A DNA stretch of 64,000 nucleotides. Source: Prillingera fragicola (lineage: Eukaryota; Basidiomycota; Tremellomycetes; Trichosporonales; Trichosporonaceae). The DNA is taken from positions 372,001 to 436,000 of the forward strand of contig BEDY01000003.1 in assembly GCA_002335605.1 (NCBI GenBank), read 5' to 3'. Below, in pieces: positions 54,737 through 64,000 of this stretch (positions within the stretch are counted from its first letter, which is position 1; each line of letters opens with the position of its first letter). A program made the position numbers and the translations under genes. Below the pieces are notes generated by a model. That model had not been told where the DNA came from. It made no database searches and saw only the letters and a list, made by a program, of their open reading frames with translations.

Positions 54737-56431
54737 ATGGCCACCCGTCTGTTCAAGAACGCACGCATCTTTACCTCTCAGCCAGAGGACAATGACCTTC
54801 ACGAGGCCATTGTCGTCGCTGGCGACAAGGTCGCTTTTGTCGGCAATGCCGCTGACGCCGAGGCGTTTGCTGCCAAGGTAGGCTTGGAATCAACAACAAG
54901 AGCTAACGTCCAGAGCGGCAATGTCGAGACTGTCGACCTCAAGGGCCAGCTCGTCATTCCCGGCATGATTGACGCCCACACCCACCTGTCGTTCCTCGGC
55001 AGCTCGCTCACCAAGGTCCCTCTCCTTGGCAAGAACATTGAGCAGATCAAGGCTGCGCTCCAGGCGGAACGCAAGGCCAAGCCAGATGCACCAATGGTTC
55101 TTGGCTGCCAGTTCCAGTACGACATGCTCGGCGTCCCCCCTCACCGCAAGTTCCTTGACGACATCTTCCCCGACGTGCCCGTCATTCTCGACTCGTCGTG
55201 CCTGCACTCGACCTGGCTCAACTCTGCTGCCATCAGGGCTATCGGCGTCAACGAGGACACGCCCAACCCCAAGGGCGGCGAGTTTGTGCGCGATGCCGAC
55301 GGCCTCACTGGCTGGTTCAAGGAGACTGCCACTATGCAGTACGTCTGGCCTCTCATTGCCCGTCAGACCGACATTGAGGGCCGTATCGCGCTCTACCACA
55401 AGGTCTTCGAGACCTACCTTGAGGTCGGCGTGACCGGCGCCATCGACATGGCCCTTAGCGCCGAGGATCTCGAGGCTCTCGAGGCCTACTGCGCCAAGTA
55501 CGGCCGCACCCCCATCCGCATCGCCGCCCACTGGCTCCTCCAGCCCCACGGCACCGACGAGGACCGCGCCGAGCAGGTCCGCACTGCCGCCGCCCACCGC
55601 GACCGTCTCGCCCATCTCGCTCCCTGGCTCACCATTGCAGGCGTCAAGGTTGTCTCTGACGGCGTCCTCGACTCGTGCACCGCCTTCCTCCTGGAGCCCT
55701 ACCCCAACGGCGAGACCCCTGGCCCCATCTGGCCCGGCCCCGAGCTCAACAAGGTCGTCGCCCTCGCCGACAGCCTCGACCTCCAGGTCGCGGTCCACGC
55801 CATCGGTGACGCTGCCTCGGTCCAAGCCCTCGACGCCTACGAGTATGCCATTGCGCAGAACGGCCCCCGCCCGGCCCGCCGCCACCGCATCGAGCACCTC
55901 GAGGTCGTCTCCAAAGAGTCCATTGCGCGCCTCACCAAGCTCCGCGTCATCGCATCCATGCAGCCCGTGCACGCCGACCCCGTAAAGGTCGTCAACTGGA
56001 ACGACCAGCTCGCCCACGACCACCGCTGCGACCGCGGTTTCCCCTGGAAGGAGTTTGAGGACGCCGGCAGCCACGTCGCGTTTGGCTCTGACGCGCCGAC
56101 CGCGCCCTACGAGCCCATGCCCAACCTCTACACGGCGACTACACGCAAGTCGGCCATCAACCCCTCCCTCCCCGACCCGACCGACGAGCGCGTCAAGGCC
56201 CTCTCCAAGCTCTGCGTCTCCCTCGAGACCGCCATCCGCTACTACACTGCCGGATCAGCGCACTCGATGCGCGCAGAAAACGAGACCGGCCAGCTCGCGC
56301 CGGGCATGAGCGCCGATTTCTGCGTCATGGACATTGACCCCTTCCGGGCTGGGTTGGAGACGCTGCGCCAGGCCCAGAGGTGTAACGTCGCCACGTACGT
56401 CGCCGGTGAGCTTGTCTGGAGCCGCAAGTAG
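54737..56431 (+). CDS. Amidohydrolase family protein (YtcJ-like), 552 aa
   Basis: This metal-dependent hydrolase belongs to the amidohydrolase superfamily subgroup of bacterial YtcJ and fungal relatives; substrates are usually unknown amides or formamides. Exons are 54737-54877 and 54914-56431. The 36-nt intron has donor GTAGGC, branch GCTAAC and acceptor CCAG; it is in frame, so retention would add 12 residues. The metal-binding start is LVIPGMIDAHTHLSFLG. Central motifs include LQVAVHAIGDAA and RHRIEHLEVV, which hold further His ligands, and VAFGSDAPTAPYEP, which supplies the Asp. The C-terminal ADFCVMDIDP block closes the beta-sandwich. Codon use is very biased to C. It stands alone beside a gene desert with its own compact promoter. 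Confidence 0.9.
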   Translation: MATRLFKNARIFTSQPEDNDLHEAIVVAGDKVAFVGNAADAEAFAAKVGLESTTRANVQSGNVETVDLKGQLVIPGMIDAHTHLSFLGSSLTKVPLLGKNIEQIKAALQAERKAKPDAPMVLGCQFQYDMLGVPPHRKFLDDIFPDVPVILDSSCLHSTWLNSAAIRAIGVNEDTPNPKGGEFVRDADGLTGWFKETATMQYVWPLIARQTDIEGRIALYHKVFETYLEVGVTGAIDMALSAEDLEALEAYCAKYGRTPIRIAAHWLLQPHGTDEDRAEQVRTAAAHRDRLAHLAPWLTIAGVKVVSDGVLDSCTAFLLEPYPNGETPGPIWPGPELNKVVALADSLDLQVAVHAIGDAASVQALDAYEYAIAQNGPRPARRHRIEHLEVVSKESIARLTKLRVIASMQPVHADPVKVVNWNDQLAHDHRCDRGFPWKEFEDAGSHVAFGSDAPTAPYEPMPNLYTATTRKSAINPSLPDPTDERVKALSKLCVSLETAIRYYTAGSAHSMRAENETGQLAPGMSADFCVMDIDPFRAGLETLRQAQRCNVATYVAGELVWSRK

Positions 56432-56569
56432 GGTGAGAAGAGGGGCATGGAGCATATTAGCATAGGAAGGCAATGTATGGAGTCACAATGAAGTGCTGCC
56501 TTGGACTGGGCTGCCCGCGTGTCGACCTGCCACTGACCTCTGCTCTCCGTAGCACGTCATCACATACAT

Positions 56570-59500
56570 CTAATGGATCCCCATGTAAGCAATCCCCGGC
56601 ACATATGCCCTCTTCTGCGCCGCCTCCCGCTCCAGTTTCTCCCTATCCTCCCTCCTAGCCTGACTCCCCCCAACATGCACACGCGCAAACGCCGAGGGCG
56701 GCGCTGATCCCGCCTGTCCGCCTCCAGACTCTGTGAGACCCGAATCAAAGTCTCGCAGGGCTTGCGCGAGACGCTGCATGTGTGCTCCTGCGACGCCTGT
56801 GACGGCAGAGAGACGATTGGTGCCCTTTCGCGAAAGGGAGTGGACGAGACCGCCTGATGGTGTGGCTGTCCCTGACGGTGCGGGCGAGTCGTCCAGCGTT
56901 CCGGCTGGGTCGTCGAGTGCCATCTGGCGCGAGAACTGGGACCAATCTGAGCGTTGCTGGAGATATGGCCTGAGCAGGGATGCGTCAATACGTCCAAGGT
57001 GGCCTTCTGTCATGTATGACCTCAGTACCTCGGCGGGGACGATGAAGCACTGCGAGAGCTGGCGGAGCATCTCGAATCGGTCCTTGAGTGCCGAGATGCC
57101 GAAGGTGGCGATAGCCTCCTGATACTCTGCAATATCCTTCTGGAGCATGAGCGCACCAGTCGGGCTGACGGGATATCGCTTGAAATGGTCTAGCAGGAGC
57201 GAGTGGAACGCCACACCAATCTCTGTGAGGACGTGCTCCTGGTTCTTGCCGTTCAAGCCAGCGCAAACGTTTTCACTCACAGCCAACAAAAACTCGCACG
57301 AAAGCTCGCATGGTTCCGTATTCGTGCGCGCAAACGAAAGCTCATCGTTCTTGGGCTTGTAGTCGGTGCGCTTTTGCTTTGTGAGCAGGAATGTGAGCCA
57401 CGAAACAATGCAGTCGACAGCCTTTTGGATCACAGCGTTGACCTTGCCCTCCATAATGAGGACCGTGTGCTGGTTGTGTTCTGCGACCTCGCGGCGCGTG
57501 GATGCCGAGCTGCTGCAGAGCGGCACGAGCGCCGTTGATGCGTACCGCTGCCACAAGTGGCAAACGAGGTCGGTCGGGTGCAAGACAGCCAGCACGGAGA
57601 GATCCGGCTCAGCCTTGGTGTCGGCATTATCCAGCTTGGCTATAGCAGAGTCAAGTGCGGTCTCGATAAACGAACGCCCAATGACTTCGGATATGACCTT
57701 GGAGAGCGCCAAAACGTTCTTGGGTACGTCTCCCGGCGCGCTCAGTTCCACGACTCGTCCAACGGCCTCGGCGTGCCAGCGCAACATCCTCTCCGCCATC
57801 TCGAGCGACACCTCACCGTCGGCCGGGTTAAGCCTGTCTTCTGTCGGCGAAGTTGGCGTTTCGCTGTTGGCCCCACGAAAACTGTCCCCGCGGGATAAGC
57901 CGCGTTGAGGTGACCCGCTTCCCTGCACGCTCAACCGCGCAGCCGACCGGGATGGCACTGCGGGGCCCTTGTCCCTGTTGCCAAACGACAGCGCTGAGGT
58001 CGCACCGGACGTGACCTGGCTGGCAAACTTTGAGAATGCCGAGGTGCTCGATCCGCCAGGGCCGGTTGGTGTCTGAGTCCCAGACGAACCCGGGAGGGAC
58101 ATCTGGTTTGCCAAACGGTCGAGCAACGAGTTGGGTTTGTGTTTGAGGGCCATCTCCTGTTCCGTCAGTGACCACCACCAAAGACACACTCACGTGATAG
58201 CGAGCGAAACGCGACAGCAACCCCCCGTATAGCTCGACAAGGTTCTTGCTCTCCGTATCCAAGTACCGGCTCCCCTCGAGCCACGGGACAAACATCTCCT
58301 CGAGCGCCTGGTCCAGCAGGGCCGCCAGCGGTCCCGTACCAACGTCCGAGTGTTTCGAGCCGACGCTCGACAGCTTGGAGTCGTACGTCTTCAAATCCTC
58401 TACCAATGCGGCACACATAGCGTGCGAGAGATGCAGAATACGAAGCTGTGCAAGTGTCGATATGGATGCTGCGCGCGACACGAGCGATTCTATGTGTTGT
58501 TGGATCTGTTGTCAGCTCCAACAGCTTCTCAAACTTACGACCTGGGCAAACACACGCTGCAGGAATACCTGCATGACGGCACTCGGGTTGGGGAACACTG
58601 CGCGCACGATCTGCGCTTCCTGGGCAACGGTGCTGCGGATCTCCTTCAGCAACGCTGCGAGTCCCGGCTCCGACTGCGGTGGTGCCGCGTCTGCATCCCC
58701 AATCTCGCGCCAGATATCCACGCCATGCCCGTTTGCACCTGCCTCCTCGAGCAGGCGATCCTTGGAGATGAAAAAGTCGTGCTGGTTGACATAAACCTGG
58801 ACACATGACGTGCCGCCGTTGAAGTCCTGAAGCACCTTGGCGCAGTGGGCCATGAGCAGTGGGTCGCCTTTACGGTAGCTCCTGTCAAAGGCGCGGAGGA
58901 CGTCCTTCTCAAACCTCTCGCAGTACTTTTCCACCTCATCGCGCACGCGGTCTGCCCTCTCCTTCTCGCCTCGGCGGTGCAGGAGGTTTCGTGGAGCGAC
59001 AGAGTGGGCGCCCCCTTCGTCTTTTGAAGCAGTCTCCTCGGCCTCGGCAAGGGATGCCGCAGCGTTGTCTGCAACGTCCTTGGCAACAGTCGTGAGACGA
59101 CGCAGGATGACGGCAAGCTGCGACCGTCCTTCGCTCGATTTACGGGTGGCAAATAGCTGCTCCATCGGCGTGGTAGCGTCGGCCTCTTGTGTCGTAGACG
59201 TCTGGTGGGCGAGAGAAAGATAGTAAGACAGGAGGACAGAGGTGGCCTGTGCATTGGAACGGGTGTGGTGGAGATTCTCGAGCTGCTCGCCGATACGCGC
59301 TGACGTGCGTCCGACGTCGGTGATCTTGCTCTCGATGTTCGAGAATGAGCTCCCGACGGCCTGAGACGTCAGCCTTGCCCTCGCCATCGCAAAGTGGGGC
59401 GTCCCTTGACACACGCGCACATACCTCGAAACCACTATCCAGCTCTCGCAACCGCTTGCCATACTCGCGATTCGCGCGCCGCACCTCGGTCTCCATAGTC

Positions 59501-60004
59501 TTGGTCCGCTCCGCCGCCTGCTTCCGCAGCTCGAGCAGCTGATCCAGCGCAGGCGAAAACGTGTTGATAAACGGTGAGGGGTTGAATGCTACTCTCATCA
59601 GCGACTATCCCACGTCCAGTTGTGCCGACGCGGCTTGGCAACCGTCTAGCAACCACCGCACAGACTCACGCCCCGGCTCGCTTTTGCTCGTAGCGATCAA
59701 CTTCTCGCTCAACGTCGTCACAAAGTCTTCCGTGGAGTACGCATCCTGCGCCAGGAGTCAGCCCCTACCGCACCCATCCCTATGGCAGCATGCTCACCTC
59801 GAAAGTGTGCATTGAAACCACCTTGTCAATAACAGGATCCCTAAACGCGCCGTTACCGTCCATGGACGGGTCGCCGGAGCCGTTCGCGCGGGGTCGGCGC
59901 GCAGGCCGGCGCGGCGCGCCTGATGGCGAGCCGGGCGAGGCCATGTCGCTTTGTTGCTTGGAGGGTTGTGGTGTGGGTGATGGTACTGTTGGTGACGATG
60001 TCAT
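56570..60004 (-). CDS. SEC10: Exocyst subunit Sec10 (EXOC5), 1056 aa
   Basis: Sec10 is a core exocyst subunit that tethers secretory vesicles to the plasma membrane. Six exons: 60004-59798, 59745-59670, 59591-59425, 59360-58539, 58505-58194 and 58156-56570. The N-terminus is Pro/Ser-rich, followed by FEDAYSTEDFVTTLSEKLI. The family coiled coil FINTFSPALDQLLELRKQAAERTKTMETEVR and SSFSNIESKITDVGRTSARIGEQLE follow. The C-terminal half carries HAEAVGRVVELSAPGDVP, then QKRTDYKPKNDELSFARTNTEPC and NQEHVLTEIGVAFHSLLLDHFKRY, all Sec10-like. A Ser/Thr/Gly-rich insert (about 530-640) looks disordered. The exon 3 acceptor (GAGAG) is weak, and an ATG at 59944 is an alternative start that drops 20 residues. 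Confidence 0.86.
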
Positions 60005-60195
60005 CGACGTGATCGAGCTGTGCTGTCGAGGGATGTTGATTAGCGGGAGCTAATTGAATCAATGTATCATCAGAAATGCCACTCGACGATTAGCAGCGGG
60101 ATCAATTTATTTCTAATGAATACCCAATCCCTGACGAACCACTCTGGCCAACGCGACACGCTCTCGACCACTTTGTCAACAATCCCAAACCAAAA

Positions 60196-60763
60196 ATGAG
60201 GACCCCAGCCCTCCTAATCTTCCTGGCAGCACTGGCACCACTGGTGTCAGCCCAGTTTGGCAACTTCTTCGGCGGGGGCGGCCACGGCTTTCCCTTTGGA
60301 GGGCACCACCAGCAGCAACAGCAGCAGGACCACAGCAAGCCCAAGCGGGAACACCGGGGATGGCACGAGTTGCACGAGGGTACGTTCGAGGCGGCGTCGA
60401 GGCTCAGCACTGGAGGGGAGTGGGCGCTGGGGCTGGAGGGAACGTAGCGCAGGGAGCTCGCTGACGCCGCTTGCAGTACATTGCCGCGCTGGGTATGTCT
60501 GTCCCGGAGCGCTGACTTGCGTGCCAACGCCAGCGGACTGTCCGTGTCCTTACCCGTGAGTTCGGCTTTCTCTCCCATGTCGCCCAGTGGAGGGGGCGGA
60601 GGTTTTGTCGCGCAGGCTGTACGCTAATGCCCGTAGCGAGGACATAAAGTGCGTCATCCCCGACAAGCGCGAGCGCGACGAGGGCGAAGGCCCACCCTTC
60701 GTGTGCGTCCGGCCTGGTGGAGGTGGGTGTGAGCAGGCCGTCGCCTTTGCCAAGGGCATCTAG
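60196..60763 (+). CDS. LCL2: Lcl2-like secreted protein, 129 aa
   Basis: LCL2 (long chronological lifespan 2) is a small ER/secretory protein thought to assist ER quality control. Exons are 60196-60379, 60477-60555 and 60637-60763. Residues 1-19 form a signal peptide (MRTPALLIFLAALAPLVSAQ). A Gly/Phe/His stretch and a run of six Gln follow. The family core is C-R-A-G-Y-V-CPGALTCVPTPADCPCPYPED-I-KC, joined over introns 1 and 2, then FVCVRPGG and the Cys/Gln end GCEQAVAFAKGI. Cysteine spacing matches Lcl2 (CPGTLxCV, DCPCPxP). Length fits (about 120-130 aa). The gene is divergent from Sec10, with 191 bases between start codons. Confidence 0.9.
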
Positions 60764-60812
60764 GCGAGGGAGCAGATATAGAGTGCATGCAGGGTATAGA
60801 GCTTGCGCTGGA

Positions 60813-62114
60813 CTAGTAGATGGGGAACGTTGGGTCCACGGTCTTGCTCCATGCTTGGAGGCCGCCACGGACATCGGCGATGGACGCGTCGGGTCGCGCT
60901 GTGCGGAGAGCTGCGGCAGCGATTTGCGAGTCGTTACCGCGCCGGCAGAGGAGGATTAGTTCCTGAGCTGTTGGGACCGCGGTTGGTGTAGACAGAATGG
61001 TCGCGAGGGGGATGTCTGGAGTCAGCTTGTTGGGGGGAGGAACTCACTCGTTGTGTTGGGTAAAGCGCAGATGGCATACTCCACCTCGGGGCGTGTGTCA
61101 ACAACCACAGCCTCGTCGAGCTTGCCCTTCAGCTCCTCAGCCCCAATCCTGTCTCCACCCCCCAGCGCGGGTTCAATACCACAAAACACCTCATAGTCTG
61201 TCTCGGCCAGTACGTCCCTGGCCTCATCACCGCAAGCAACGCAACCCTTCTGCCGTGGCCGCATCTTGACAGTACGCACAAGCGGCGCTCCACCAAGGTG
61301 CAATAAGTTAAGCAGTGGCGCACCCGGGTTGTCGATGAGCACGCGCAGGGCTTCAGCAGCCATAGCGCAGCCCACCATACCAGTCACCACTCCCCAGACA
61401 CCAGAGTCTTCGCAGTTTTGCGATGCCACCGGTGCCGACGGCCACAAGCAGCGATAGCACGCACGCTGCACTGGGCCTTCGGGGCCAGCATACCTGCCGC
61501 CGTACACTGCCCACTGGCCTGCACCAGAGACTGCTGCGCCGGAGACGAGGGGTGTGTCCAGCGCGACGCAGGCGTCGGCGATGAGGTATCGCGTCGCTGG
61601 CCGATCCGTGCAGTCTAGCACGAGGTCGTGGCCTGCCAGCTGCTCGAGGGCTGTCGATGGGAGGACGGGCTCGGTGTGCGGAACAAGTTCTGGGTGGGGA
61701 TTGAGTCTGTTGTCAGTCTTGCTACAGGAACGAGCTTACGCTTTGAGATCGATGCACGCTGACAGGGCCTTGTTCATCCCCACCCGCTCAGTGGTGTGCA
61801 GGACCTGGCGATGGAGGTTGGAGACGGAGACGGTGTCGTGGTCAAAGATCGACACAGAGCCTGTTATTAGCTGCACTCCTTTCAAAGTACGCACCAATGC
61901 CTGCACCGACGAGGTATTGAAGAACAGGACATCCAAGCCCACCGGCACCGATGACGGCGACTCGAGCGTTCTTGATCTTCAGTTGGCCTGGGAGATTAGC
62001 TAGCAAGAGAGCAGGGAGCGTACCGTCTAGTCCCCAGTCTGACATGATCATCTGTCTTCCGTATCGTGCATATTCGTCGAGGTCTAGTGGCCAGTCTGAG
62101 GTAGATGTGGACAT
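60813..62114 (-). CDS. UBA4: Uba4/MOCS3-type Urm1-activating enzyme, 388 aa
   Basis: Uba4 adenylates the ubiquitin-like protein Urm1 and transfers sulfur to it for tRNA wobble thiolation. Exons are 62114-62024, 61987-61895, 61860-61740, 61706-61048 and 61015-60813. The N-terminal ThiF/E1 domain has [11 protein letters not shown], the nucleotide loop [33 protein letters not shown] and [14 protein letters not shown]. Zinc cysteines are in CYRCLWP and CVACG, and [16 protein letters not shown] holds the conserved adenylation-domain cysteine. The C-terminal rhodanese domain starts near [19 protein letters not shown] and has its active-site Cys in LLCRRGNDS. The protein is shorter than yeast Uba4 (440 aa). 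All splices restore motifs. Confidence 0.92.
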
Positions 62115-62473
62115 GGTGGATGGAGTAAATGTAGCCTTCGGCTTCAAGTTTTGGCGTGTGTCACAACATTGCCAGTCAGGTTTGATCCGAAATTTACCCG
62201 GCACTCTACCCCTCTGCCAACTCACTCTCTTACTGTTCGTTCTCACTCGATATGAATGCTTCTAATGTGTACATTGCACTGCTCTCTGACGCCTCTTACA
62301 CATCCTCACTCCTTGGTCTCAACGACGCTCGCATGACGGCACAGATTCAAGCTATCCATCCAGCTATAATACAACGAGCACACTGGCGCCTCGCTTGTCA
62401 ACACCAACAAACGGTCGCAACCGCCGAACAAGGTCAAACTTCAAACAGCTCCCACGCCGCATCATCCTTTGTC
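62115..62473. other. Intergenic region between Uba4 and the transporter 3' end
   Basis: This region is upstream of the Uba4 start (minus strand) and downstream of the transporter stop. No supported frame is present. Confidence 0.4.
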
Positions 62474-63971
62474 TCAACACCTAGTTACCCGCATTGTCGG
62501 CGCACGAGAACGGCTGCGTCGTCTTGCCCTCCACAATGTCTTGCGGATCGCAACGATGGACGCCCAGATACCTGTCCCAATGAAGAAGAATGACAGCAGG
62601 ATCATGGCCAGGTTGAGGGCGTGGACAATCTTTTGCTTGAACGACAACGCCTCACCGGTGATGCGGCGAACGCGGCGCATCTCCCAGTAAAACATGTATC
62701 CCTCGACGGTGACTGACAGCGGGGTCGCGAGGAACGCGCCGATGAGGGACAGCAGGTTGTTGAACACGGGAATGGCCTCTGCGATCAAGAAACTGATGGA
62801 CGCGTTGGTGACGATACAGCCAATCCAGACTGCGTAGTGGGTGAACGTCCCGTGCGTGAGGTGGCGGGTACCGCGGAGGAAGCGGACAAAGGCCAGCTTT
62901 GCCGGGATGTGCGTGTTGAGAACCGCACCCATGATGAGGCCCGGGAGAGCGATGCCGTAGCAAATCTTCTTGAAGAGCTTGCCGGCCGAGCCAAGGGCGG
63001 GGGAGGAGACGTCGGTGCCACAGTAGTGGTAAACGACAGCGCCAACGATCTGGAACGTAAGTTGATGAATGCGAGGGAAGCGGCTTACCATGTAGCAGGA
63101 GATGACGACAGTCTGGCAAATCATGAGCGAGCGAGTGTACATCTTTGGCTCGCGCATCTCAGAGACGATTGAGAAGAAAGCTGGGGTGCCGGCGTACGAG
63201 AAGATGATTGCCGCAATGGCCGCGCATGCCTCGCCAAAGGTCGACTTGGGAATCACATGGATGGTGGGCTTCCAGTCGATGATGTCGGGGGACACGGAGC
63301 TGGGGCGATCCTGCTGCGATACGGCAATGGTCAGGATGATGACCGAGACCAGGATACCGGTGACGCCGACCCAGGTGAGCCAACTGATACGGTCGAGGGT
63401 ACGGATCGACGCGACGATAGCAACGATTGCTGCCGAGATGAACACAAAGATGGCAGTGCACAGCGAGTGCTCCGTGAGCGCGTTCCAGGCCGTCGACATG
63501 GCTAGCAATCCTGCACCAGCGACAAACACGAGGTATAGCCAGTAGCCGACAAACAGAATCTCACGGCCAATTGGCCCCCAGATAAGGAACCCCACGTCGG
63601 CGAGCGTGTACACCTCCGGGTGGGCCAGCTTGAACATGCCGACAATGTAGTCGGTCCAGGTGATCATGACGCCGATAAACGCAATCACGATCAGGCCAGG
63701 CAAGAATCCAAGCGTGTGGATGTAGGACGGCTATTCGTCAGCCTGTGCTTCCAAAGGAGCAACTCACCATTCCGAGAATACCGAGTCCAATCTGGATCTT
63801 GATCATGACGACAATAGTGCGCACCCACCCCAGACCACGGTAGTTTGGCCCCTTGCCATCGAGCTCGCCCCAAACAGCGTCGACCTCGTTCCCATCCTCT
63901 GCCCTGCCGGCGGGGCCGACATGCGAGCTGTACGCATCTTTTTCCTTTGACTCGAAAGTGTACTGGTCCAT
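62474..63971 (-). CDS. Amino-acid transporter, AAAP family (Mtr/neutral amino-acid permease type)
   Basis: This is a multi-pass proton-coupled amino-acid permease of the plasma membrane or vacuole. Exons are 63971-63768, 63730-63089 and 63049-62474, giving 473 aa. The cytosolic N-terminus is MDQYTFESKEKDAYSSHVG. Ten to eleven hydrophobic segments follow from TIVVMIKIQIGLGILGMPSY onward, including IIFSYAGTPAFFSIVSEMREP, the family signature near segment 6, and GIALPGLIMGAVLNTHIPAK. The 37-nt and 39-nt introns are in phase 0. The frame is also open upstream to the window edge, so the true start could lie outside. At the C-terminus the family-like end DIVEGKTTQPFSCADNAGN lies one frame away, stopping at 62481; see the finding. 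Confidence 0.8.
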
Positions 63972-64000
63972 CGACTGGCGGTCGTGCACATGCACGGCAT

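Noticed and set aside
54890..56074. 394-codon ORF antisense to the amidohydrolase
   Set aside because: Same cause: it is a shadow of a C-biased conserved exon and is composed of repetitive Val/Gly/Leu/Asp runs.
1..64000. tRNA genes, rRNA, CRISPR arrays, LTR or DNA transposons
   Set aside because: I looked by eye for T-loop-like GGTTCRANNCC boxes, long direct or inverted terminal repeats and reverse-transcriptase or transposase motifs and saw none convincing. A tRNAscan or repeat-library run would be decisive.

Overview
The window is nuclear DNA from a basidiomycete yeast, most likely Tremellomycetes and quite possibly Trichosporonales. The evidence is GC-rich C/G-ending codons, genes packed on both strands, and very many short introns (mostly 33-130 nt) with GTRNGT donors, CTRAC-like branch sites and YAG acceptors. 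A phenol-hydroxylase-type flavoprotein resembling the Trichosporon enzyme is also present. The placement is inference from gene content and intron style; no rRNA or mitochondrial marker is present. I found no bacterial-type operons, CRISPR arrays, complete transposons or convincing tRNAs.

Layout. 1-6.8 kb: gene-poor, with two unrecognised genes (1691-2860 minus, 3557-4602 plus). 6.8-16.3 kb: dipeptidyl peptidase III, a mitochondrial J-domain protein, an eight-exon GH5 exo-beta-1,3-glucanase and a Zn(II)2Cys6 regulator. 16.3-24.5 kb: allantoinase, mitochondrial malate dehydrogenase, a CCDC97-like protein, a cyclic phosphodiesterase and the FAD aromatic hydroxylase. 24.5-28.5 kb: sparse, with two small unrecognised proteins. 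28.5-43 kb: a fasciclin-domain secreted protein, TRAPP subunit Trs23, a MIX23/CID2 protein, a ULP2-type SUMO protease, a WRAP53/TCAB1 WD40 protein and the exosome nuclease Rrp44/Dis3. 43-47.9 kb: a divergent pair of unrecognised coiled-coil proteins, a GRE2-type reductase and a VOC protein. 47.9-54.7 kb: the sparsest block. 54.7-64 kb: a YtcJ-like amidohydrolase, exocyst Sec10, Lcl2, the Urm1-activating enzyme Uba4 and an amino-acid transporter that reaches the window edge.

How the genes relate. Most are unrelated housekeeping genes (secretion: Trs23, Sec10, Lcl2; RNA: Rrp44, WRAP53-like; mitochondria: MDH, MIX23, J-protein; SUMO/Urm1: Ulp2, Uba4). The catabolic genes (allantoinase, aromatic hydroxylase, amidohydrolase, reductase, amino-acid permease) are dispersed and do not form an obvious cluster. 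Gene models were built by hand, joining open frames at GT-AG (one GC-AG) junctions that keep phase and restore family motifs. The most unusual content is in gene structure: 6- and 13-nt microexons, 33-36-nt introns, a tandem duplication across a stop codon, and a divergent pair of possible paralogs. I did not find a convincing new multi-gene system.
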